Shown here one piece after another: positions 6,241 to 11,208 of a DNA stretch of 11,208 nt; positions within the stretch are counted from its first letter, which is position 1; the number at the start of each line of letters is the position of its first letter. The DNA comes from Desulfobacula sp. (GTDB lineage Bacteria; Desulfobacterota; Desulfobacteria; Desulfobacterales; Desulfobacteraceae). The notes under the pieces were generated by a model, which worked only from the letters and a program-made list of their open reading frames with translations, was not told where the DNA came from and did not search any database. A program made the position numbers and the translations under genes. The stretch lies in contig JAOZRI010000042.1 in the NCBI GenBank assembly GCA_029940235.1, positions 1,189 through 12,396 of the forward strand, read 5' to 3'.

Positions 6241-7794
6241 ATGGGAGCAACAGCTGATAGTATTCAGGAGTTGATAGCAAAAGAGAAGTTAATTAAGGGC
6301 ATGGGCGGAGAAAAAGCTCTTGCAAAGCGAAAAGAGCAGGGTAAACTCAATGCCAGAGAGAGACTTGATATCCTGTTTGATAAAGGAACGTTCAGAGAAC
6401 TTGATATGTTTGTCACACATAGGTGTGTCAATTTTGGCATGGAAGATATTGAGATTCCGGCTGATGGTGTTGTAACAGGTCATGGCAAGGTGGACGGCAG
6501 GATTGTGTTTGCCTATGCCCAGGATTTTACTGCAAGGGCAGGTTCCCTTGGAGAGATGCAGGCCAAAAAAATCTGTAAAGTCATGGATATGGCTTTAAAA
6601 TCAGGTGCTCCCATGATTGGAATAAATGATTCAGGCGGAGCAAGAATCCAGGAAGGCATTGATGCTCTCTCTGGATATGGTGAGATTTTCTTTAGGAATT
6701 CAGCAGCTTCCGGTGTTATCCCGCAGATTTCAGCTATTATGGGGCCCACAGCAGGTGGGGCTGTCTACTCTCCTGCCATGACAGATTATGTTTTCATGGT
6801 TAAAGAAAAAAGTTATATGTTTATCACCGGCCCCAATGTTATTAAAGCTGTAACAGGTGAAGAGATCTCCTTTGAAGAGCTTGGCGGGGCAATGACCCAT
6901 AATGAAAAATCTGGTGTTGCACAATTTGCATGTGAATCTGATGAAGATGCTATAATTCAGATTAAAAAGCTTTTATCATATCTGCCTTCCAATAACATGG
7001 AAGACCCACCATTTGTAGCACCAACCGATGATCCTAACCGTATTGATGAAGCCTTGAATTCAATCGTGCCGGACAGTCCAAACAGAGCCTATGATATTAA
7101 AGGTGTTATCAAATCCATTGTGGATGACGGTACATTCTTTGAACCCCATGAATATTTTGCTAAAAATATTGTAATATGTTTTGCAAGACTGAATGGACGT
7201 CCCATTGGTATTATTGCCAATCAGCCCAATTTTCTTGCAGGATGCCTTGATATTGATGCTTCTGATAAAGCTACAAGGTTTATCAGGTTCTGTGATGCAT
7301 TTAATATTCCAATGCTTACCATTGCCGATGTCCCAGGGTATCTGCCCGGAAGCAACCAGGAGTGGGGAGGTATTATCCGCCATGGCGCAAAACTTTTATG
7401 GTGCTACTCAGAAGCCACAGTGCCTAAACTACTATTGGTAACAAGAAAAGATTATGGCGGCTCCTATCTTGCCATGTGTTCAAAACATCTTGGAGCAGAC
7501 ATGGCTTTTGCATGGCCAACTGCCCAGATTGCTGTCATGGGAGCTGAAGGTGCTGCCAATATAATTCATGCAAGGGAAATTAAAAATTCTGATGATCCTG
7601 TTTCAAAACGGCAAGAGAAAATTAAAGAGTATAATGAAAAATTTTCCAACCCCTATTGTGCAGCAGCAAGGGGATATGTGGATGCTGTGATTGTACCTTC
7701 CCAGACAAGACCAAGGCTTATTGATGCCCTTGAAGCTCTTGCAACAAAAAGAGAGTCAAGACCAGCTAAAAAACACGGGAATATACCGGTCTAA
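6241..7794 (+). CDS. mmdA: Acyl-CoA carboxyltransferase, MmdA / transcarboxylase 12S type
   Basis: This 517-residue cytosolic enzyme transfers CO2 between biotin and an acyl-CoA, most likely methylmalonyl-CoA/propionyl-CoA. It has the two-crotonase-fold plan. The N-half holds KLNARERLDILFD (35-47), SGGARIQEG (131-139) and GPTAGGAVYSPAM (from 168), which shape the acyl-CoA site. The C-half holds GYLPGSNQEWGGIIRHGAKLL (from 366), RKDYGGSYLAMCSKHLGAD and MGAEGAANI (433-441), which form the carboxybiotin site. Residue 410 is Leu in YGGSYLAMC, as I recall for MmdA/12S proteins, where propionyl-CoA carboxylase beta subunits usually have Asp. The C-terminus RPAKKHGNIPV is also family-typical. GAGAGG at 6226-6231 supports the start. 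A 5S/1.3S-like partner lies downstream. Alternatives are a decarboxylase alpha subunit or PccB with partners elsewhere. Confidence 0.9.
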   Translation: MGATADSIQELIAKEKLIKGMGGEKALAKRKEQGKLNARERLDILFDKGTFRELDMFVTHRCVNFGMEDIEIPADGVVTGHGKVDGRIVFAYAQDFTARAGSLGEMQAKKICKVMDMALKSGAPMIGINDSGGARIQEGIDALSGYGEIFFRNSAASGVIPQISAIMGPTAGGAVYSPAMTDYVFMVKEKSYMFITGPNVIKAVTGEEISFEELGGAMTHNEKSGVAQFACESDEDAIIQIKKLLSYLPSNNMEDPPFVAPTDDPNRIDEALNSIVPDSPNRAYDIKGVIKSIVDDGTFFEPHEYFAKNIVICFARLNGRPIGIIANQPNFLAGCLDIDASDKATRFIRFCDAFNIPMLTIADVPGYLPGSNQEWGGIIRHGAKLLWCYSEATVPKLLLVTRKDYGGSYLAMCSKHLGADMAFAWPTAQIAVMGAEGAANIIHAREIKNSDDPVSKRQEKIKEYNEKFSNPYCAAARGYVDAVIVPSQTRPRLIDALEALATKRESRPAKKHGNIPV

Positions 7795-7822
7795 TCGTGA
7801 TGGGCAAAAATTGGAATGTTGA

Positions 7823-7877
7823 GTTTTGAATTCTTAATTTTTAATAAAGGAGTTTTCATCAATTAAAAATTCAAAAC
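7823..7877 (+). other. Hairpin between the 12S-like gene and the small gene
   Basis: GTTTTGAATTCTTAATT (7823-7839) pairs with 7861-7877 over 17 bp with one mismatch (C7833), around a 21-nt loop containing AAAGGAG. It is AT-rich with no clean T run after the 3' arm, so attenuation, mRNA processing or repeat origin are all possible. Confidence 0.5.
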
Positions 7878-7880
7878 AAC

Positions 7881-7897
7881 CTAAAGGTCAGAAGCCT
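7881..7897 (+). repeat. 17-bp leader repeat, copy 2
   Basis: CTAAAGGTCAGAAGCCT is identical to copy 1 at 6180-6196. Here it lies 27 bp before the start of the 70-residue gene. A degenerate inverted relative may lie at 10521-10550, where the reverse complement begins CAACCTAAAG as at 7877-7886. Confidence 0.75.
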
Positions 7898-7923
7898 AAA
7901 AACTAAAAAATTAAGGAAATGTA

Positions 7924-8136
7924 ATGGATAAAAAAAAACTTGCAGCAGCCATATCTGCTGTATTTACCTACATTAAAACATCAGAAGAAACAGCTGCTTT
8001 CCATGCTGCCCAGGTTCTTGAGCCTGTTGAAGCACAACTGCAACAAATTATGCAGCCAAACAATATCTGGGGTATTTCAGGACGGCAGACCCAGATGCAG
8101 AGTAATACCATGATGCAATTGAGAATGTTTAAATAG
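7924..8136 (+). CDS. Small carboxyltransferase-associated protein (70 aa)
   Basis: The 70-residue soluble protein has an AAGGA ribosome-binding site at 7913-7917, 6 nt before its ATG. It begins with a helical segment (KKKLAAAISAVFTYIKTSEET) and ends in a Gln/Met-rich tail with the motif NIWGISGRQTQMQ. It has no membrane helix, unlike the gamma subunits of Na+-translocating decarboxylases. Short proteins with a Trp-Gly...Gly-Arg-Gln tail are, as I recall, found beside MmdA-type carboxyltransferases, and some resemble the C-terminal part of delta/epsilon subunits. Its place between the 12S-like and 5S-like genes suggests an assembly or linker subunit. Homology was not tested; the reading frame and ribosome-binding site are good, and the role is inferred. 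Confidence 0.65.
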   Translation: MDKKKLAAAISAVFTYIKTSEETAAFHAAQVLEPVEAQLQQIMQPNNIWGISGRQTQMQSNTMMQLRMFK

Positions 8137-8137
8137 T

Positions 8138-8165
8138 CACTGGATATCTGCTACAGCATCCAGTG
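8138..8165 (+). other. Hairpin directly after the small gene
   Basis: CACTGGAT (8138-8145) and ATCCAGTG (8158-8165) form a perfect 8-bp stem with a 12-nt loop, starting one base after the stop codon. No T run follows. It touches the large palindrome at 8168 and may be part of the same element. Confidence 0.5.
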
Positions 8166-8167
8166 GA

Positions 8168-8339
8168 AGGATGTTTGCCTTACAGGCGCATCTGGGTTTT
8201 GCTTACAGGTTCTTGATTGCGGAGCGGTCAAGCCGCCAAATTGTTTGAGCGAAGAATGAGCGAGTTTTTGGCGGTCAGTGGAGTCAATCTATAGAACCTG
8301 TTGCAAGTTCCAGCACAGCGACTGTAAGGTAAACATCCT
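8168..8339. repeat. 172-bp imperfect palindrome (MITE/REP-like)
   Basis: The outer arms 8168-8189 and 8318-8339 pair over 22 positions with one G.U and one mismatch (AGGATGTTT with AAACATCCT, CCTTACAG with CTGTAAGG, CGC with GCG). Further in, ACAGGTTCT (8205-8213) pairs with AGAACCTGT (8293-8301), GATTG (8215-8219) with CAATC (8285-8289), and CCGCCAAA (8233-8240) with TTTGGCGG (8267-8274). The apex holds GAGCGAAGAATGAGCGAG. It fills most of the spacer before the biotinyl carboxyltransferase gene. There is no coding sequence in it. It could be a non-autonomous mobile element or a large folded leader. Confidence 0.75.
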
Positions 8340-8401
8340 GGAACGGGTATAAATATAAAAGAGAACCGGTAAAAACAGATAATATATTCAGGAGAAGAGC
8401 A

Positions 8402-10423
8402 ATGAGTGAACACACCCAGGTTAAAATGACAGAGATGAATTATGACAAAGATAGACCAAAGGCTGAAAATCCGCTTTTAATAGAGGATATATCCCTGCGT
8501 GACGGTCACCAGTCCCTTTTTGCAACAAGGGGTAGAACCGAAGATATGATCCCTGTTGCAGAAAAAATGGATGATATTGGTTTCTGGGCAGCAGAGGTGT
8601 GGGGCGGAGCCACTTTTGATACCATGCACAGGTTCCTTGGAGAAGACCCCTGGGAAAGACTTAGAACCCTGAAAAGGTATTTTAAGAAAACTAAATTTTC
8701 AATGCTTTTAAGAGGTCAAAACCTTGTTGGATACAGAAATTATGCCGATGATGTGGCAAAACTCTTTGTTAAAAAGACCGTTGATAACGGTATGGATATC
8801 TTTAGAACCTTTGATGCATTAAATGACTATCGCAATTTTGAAACTGTTGTTCCTGTTATAAAAGAGTGCGGTGCCCATTTTCAGGGCTGTATCTGTTATA
8901 CATTGACAGAACCCAGACTTGGCGGAGAGATTTACAATCTTGATTACTATATTCAAAAAGCAAAAGACCTTGAAGATATGGGTGCTGACAGTATATGCAT
9001 CAAAGATATGGCAGGACTTCTCGCACCATATGATGCATATGAGCTTGTAAAGGCATTAAAGGAAAATGTAAAACCCCTGATTCATCTTCACAGCCATTTT
9101 ACTTCTGGCATGTCACCCATGACACATTTTAAAGCAATTGAAGCAGGAGTTGATATTATTGATACCTGCATGACTCCATATGCATATAGAACATCCCATG
9201 CAGCTATTGAACCTTTTGTCATGTCACTTCTTGGCACAAACAGGGATACAGGCTTTGATATTCGTGCTCTTGCCGATATTAATGAAATCCTGGAAAAAGA
9301 TGTATTACCTAAATACAAACATCTTCTTGATGATAGCAAAGTTTCCGGCATTGATATTAATGTTCTGCTCCACCAGACCCCGGGCGGCATGCTGTCCAAC
9401 CTTGTAAACCAGCTTAAAGAGATGGATGCTCTCGATAAAATAGATGAAGTGTATAAACAGCTTCCAAAGGTTAGAAAAGAACTTGGCCAGGTTCCTCTTG
9501 TAACTCCAACAAGCCAGATTGTTGGAACCCAGACTGTTAATAATGTACTCTTTGATACTCCTGATGAACGATATAAAATGATAACAGCCCAGGTAAAGGA
9601 CCTTTGCTACGGTCTTTATGGTAAAACAAGCGTGCCAATAGATGAGGAAGTGCGAAAAAAAGCTCTCAAAGGCTATGACAGAGGAGAAGATCCCATTACC
9701 TGCAGACCTGCTGAAGTGCTTGAACCAGAACTTGAAAAAGCAAGAAAAGAGATAGGCAGCCTTGCTGTAGATGATGAAGATCTTATTGTATATGCTCTTT
9801 TCCCTGTTACCGGTAAAAAATACCTCATGCAGAAATATGGCAAAGAAGAGGTACCTGAAAGTATAAAACCCATTACCCTCGAAGATGTTGAAAAACAGGA
9901 TGCAATGCTTGCAAAAGCCAGAAAAGGCGAATTAATTGAAAAATCCTGCTCAGAATCTGCACCTGAAAAGAGTGACAATACAAGGACATTCAATGTCTTT
10001 GTTGAAGGTGAATACTTTGAAGTTGGTGTTGATGAAGTAGGAGGTGCTCCTGTTATTACCTATGCAACACCGCAGGCTGCACAAGCTGTTGCCCCGGCGC
10101 CAGCGCCTGTAACTCCTGCTCCAGCAGCCCCAACCTCTGCGCCTGCCAAACCAGCAGTAAAGTCAGAACCAGCTCCAAAACCAAAAGAGGAACCAGCTTC
10201 TTCAGGTACAGGAACATCGGTCACAGCTCCCATGCCCGGCATGGTAATTAAATATGAAAAAAATGTGGGTGATTCCATAAATGAAGGTGAAACCATTGTA
10301 GTGATAGAAGCCATGAAAATGGAAAATGCACTTCCTGCACCTGCAAGTGGCGTGGTAAAAGCTGTGAATTATAAGAGCGGTGACTCTGTTGCCAAGGGTG
10401 ATGTGCTGGCAGTAATTGAATAG
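8402..10423 (+). CDS. Pyruvate/oxaloacetate carboxyltransferase fused to biotinyl carrier domain (5S-1.3S type)
   Basis: The 673-residue cytosolic protein carries a TIM-barrel carboxyltransferase domain (about 25-300), a PYC/OADA conserved domain to about 470, an Ala/Pro-rich linker (about 559-604) and a biotinyl domain (about 607-673). Barrel motifs include EDISLRDGHQSL with metal-binding Asp34, CIKDMAGLL with the Lys201 that would be carbamylated, and HLHSHF with ligands His230 and His232. The biotin site is EAMKMEN with Lys639, 34 residues from the C-terminus as in 1.3S-type carriers. AGGAG (8390-8394) supports the start. The same architecture serves OadA and PycB. With an MmdA-like gene upstream and no OadB or biotin carboxylase visible, a transcarboxylase role is favoured: biotin carries CO2 between the 12S-like active site and pyruvate. 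A two-subunit pyruvate carboxylase is the alternative. Confidence 0.92.
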   Translation: MSEHTQVKMTEMNYDKDRPKAENPLLIEDISLRDGHQSLFATRGRTEDMIPVAEKMDDIGFWAAEVWGGATFDTMHRFLGEDPWERLRTLKRYFKKTKFSMLLRGQNLVGYRNYADDVAKLFVKKTVDNGMDIFRTFDALNDYRNFETVVPVIKECGAHFQGCICYTLTEPRLGGEIYNLDYYIQKAKDLEDMGADSICIKDMAGLLAPYDAYELVKALKENVKPLIHLHSHFTSGMSPMTHFKAIEAGVDIIDTCMTPYAYRTSHAAIEPFVMSLLGTNRDTGFDIRALADINEILEKDVLPKYKHLLDDSKVSGIDINVLLHQTPGGMLSNLVNQLKEMDALDKIDEVYKQLPKVRKELGQVPLVTPTSQIVGTQTVNNVLFDTPDERYKMITAQVKDLCYGLYGKTSVPIDEEVRKKALKGYDRGEDPITCRPAEVLEPELEKARKEIGSLAVDDEDLIVYALFPVTGKKYLMQKYGKEEVPESIKPITLEDVEKQDAMLAKARKGELIEKSCSESAPEKSDNTRTFNVFVEGEYFEVGVDEVGGAPVITYATPQAAQAVAPAPAPVTPAPAAPTSAPAKPAVKSEPAPKPKEEPASSGTGTSVTAPMPGMVIKYEKNVGDSINEGETIVVIEAMKMENALPAPASGVVKAVNYKSGDSVAKGDVLAVIE

Positions 10424-10483
10424 TTAAGCCAAATACTAATAACTGAATATTGCTTTTTATAATGAATAATTAAGAGTGAAAAA

Positions 10484-10537
10484 TGAATAATTGAGGAAGA
10501 GATTAATTATATCCTCTTCCTTAATTATTCAGTTTTT
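10484..10537 (+). terminator. Strong hairpin terminator after the carboxyltransferase genes
   Basis: An 18-bp stem (10484-10501 with 10514-10531) has a single G.U pair at G10493 and a 12-nt loop. GTTTTTGG follows directly. It lies 60 bp after the stop of the biotinyl carboxyltransferase gene and fits an intrinsic terminator. A partial direct repeat, AATGAATAATT at 10461 and 10482, precedes it. Confidence 0.75.
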
Positions 10538-10613
10538 GGTCTTTAGGTTGATTTCTGCCCTTCAGGGTATTTTAACTGTTAATTTAATAAAAAGCAGCCA
10601 ATGGAGAATAGCC

Positions 10614-11208
10614 ATGACTTTTGAAACTAAAGATGAACTTCTTGAAAAATATTTAAAGATGGACAAACCCCTTTGTCCTGACTGTGATGTAAAAATGACA
10701 CTGTGGGAAGTTCCCTCCATTAATTTCAGTGATGGCCTGGGATGGGGAACTCCATACCTGTTTGTCTGTTTTAATGATGAATGTCCAAGTTATAAACAGG
10801 GCTGGGAACATATGGATGAAACCATGGCAACCAGAGCATCCTACAGGTGTTATGTTGAACCGGGCCGAGAGAATTTTGAATACATGCCAGTCTTCAGCCC
10901 AATGGGAGCCCAGGGCGGGAAACTCGATGATGAAATTTTAATCCGCGAGGAGGCAAAAAGAGAACTTTTAAAACAGACATTTTCAGTGTTGACCGATTAT
11001 TATATTTCAAAGGACTGGGATGAAATTTTAAAGATCTGCCTTGACCCTAAGATCCCCCCAAAAGCCCGGCTCAAAGCTGTAGAGATGGTTGGAGAGCTTG
11101 GTGATGCTGAAGCAGCAGAACATTTGCTCAACCATAAATTTCCGACTCCAGTTCTGCAGGAAGGCGTGCAAAATGCCATTGACCAGCTCCATGAAAGACA
11201 CTATACCC
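10614..11208 (+). CDS. Zinc-ribbon protein with helical C-terminal region, 3' end beyond window
   Basis: The frame is open for 198 codons to the window end, so the protein is incomplete. TGGAGA (10602-10607) sits 6 nt before the ATG. The N-terminal part has C21-x2-C24 and C52-x4-C57, arranged like an Ogr/Delta-type or related zinc ribbon, with CPDCDVKM and FVCFNDECPSY. An aromatic, Gly-rich stretch (YMPVFSPMGAQGGKLDD) follows. From about residue 145 the chain is helical, with a HEAT-like element (ARLKAVEMVGELGDAEAAEHLL). Codon use resembles the neighbouring metabolic genes. The gene lies beyond a strong terminator, so it likely has its own promoter. Metal binding is a good inference; the function is unknown. 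Confidence 0.75.
   Translation, partial: MTFETKDELLEKYLKMDKPLCPDCDVKMTLWEVPSINFSDGLGWGTPYLFVCFNDECPSYKQGWEHMDETMATRASYRCYVEPGRENFEYMPVFSPMGAQGGKLDDEILIREEAKRELLKQTFSVLTDYYISKDWDEILKICLDPKIPPKARLKAVEMVGELGDAEAAEHLLNHKFPTPVLQEGVQNAIDQLHERHYT

Noticed and set aside
8228..8413. Minus-strand frame across the large palindrome
   Set aside because: It is created by the palindrome's sequence, has no ribosome-binding site or recognisable product and crosses the start of the carboxyltransferase gene.
10060..10314. Minus-strand frame rich in Ala and Gly opposite the linker region
   Set aside because: It is the antisense of the Ala/Pro-rich linker and biotinyl domain.
1..11208. CRISPR array, tRNA, rRNA, phage or transposase genes
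   Set aside because: No regularly spaced repeats, RNA gene signatures or recombinase-like proteins were seen on either strand.

Overview
The window is about 11.2 kb of AT-rich bacterial DNA. Gene content suggests an anaerobic, probably sulfate-reducing member of the Desulfobacterota (Desulfobacterales-like). The clues are a Wood-Werkman-type carboxyltransferase gene set without an adjacent biotin carboxylase or membrane decarboxylase subunit, a DUF6125-type protein, and a response regulator coupled to a receiver-FapA fusion. The lineage is inferred from these families and no marker gene confirms it.

Left edge (1-807): a HipB-like helix-turn-helix regulator reads leftward off the edge, where a HipA-type kinase partner would be expected. 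Upstream are three copies of the palindrome ACTATT-NN-AATAGT around a candidate promoter, a compact autoregulation region. The rest, to 807, has no convincing gene.

Accessory-looking block (737-5230): an orphan family 2 glycosyltransferase (+) converges on a two-gene minus-strand operon. The first operon gene is an intact response regulator. The second, overlapping by 4 nt, is a long protein with a degenerate receiver (phospho-acceptor Asp replaced by Asn), coiled coils and a FapA/DUF342 beta-helix. The block is bounded by two 46-bp hairpin-forming repeats in opposite orientation, 41/46 identical.

Metabolic block (5283-10423): a DUF6125-like cysteine-rich protein is followed by a carboxyltransferase closely resembling MmdA / transcarboxylase 12S, a 70-residue protein ending in a WGISGRQ-type tail, and a pyruvate/oxaloacetate carboxyltransferase (5S-like) fused to a C-terminal biotinyl domain (1.3S-like). 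With no OadB/MmdB-type Na+ pump and no biotin carboxylase nearby, the simplest reading is a soluble methylmalonyl-CoA:pyruvate transcarboxylase: the 12S-like protein moves CO2 between methylmalonyl-CoA and biotin, and the 5S-like domain moves it between biotin and pyruvate/oxaloacetate. The spacers are full of structure: a nested hairpin with 7-bp tandem repeats, a 17-bp sequence shared by two leaders, and a 172-bp imperfect palindrome just before the 5S-like gene. A strong hairpin with a T run ends the set.

Right edge (10614-11208): the start of a zinc-ribbon protein, cut by the window end.
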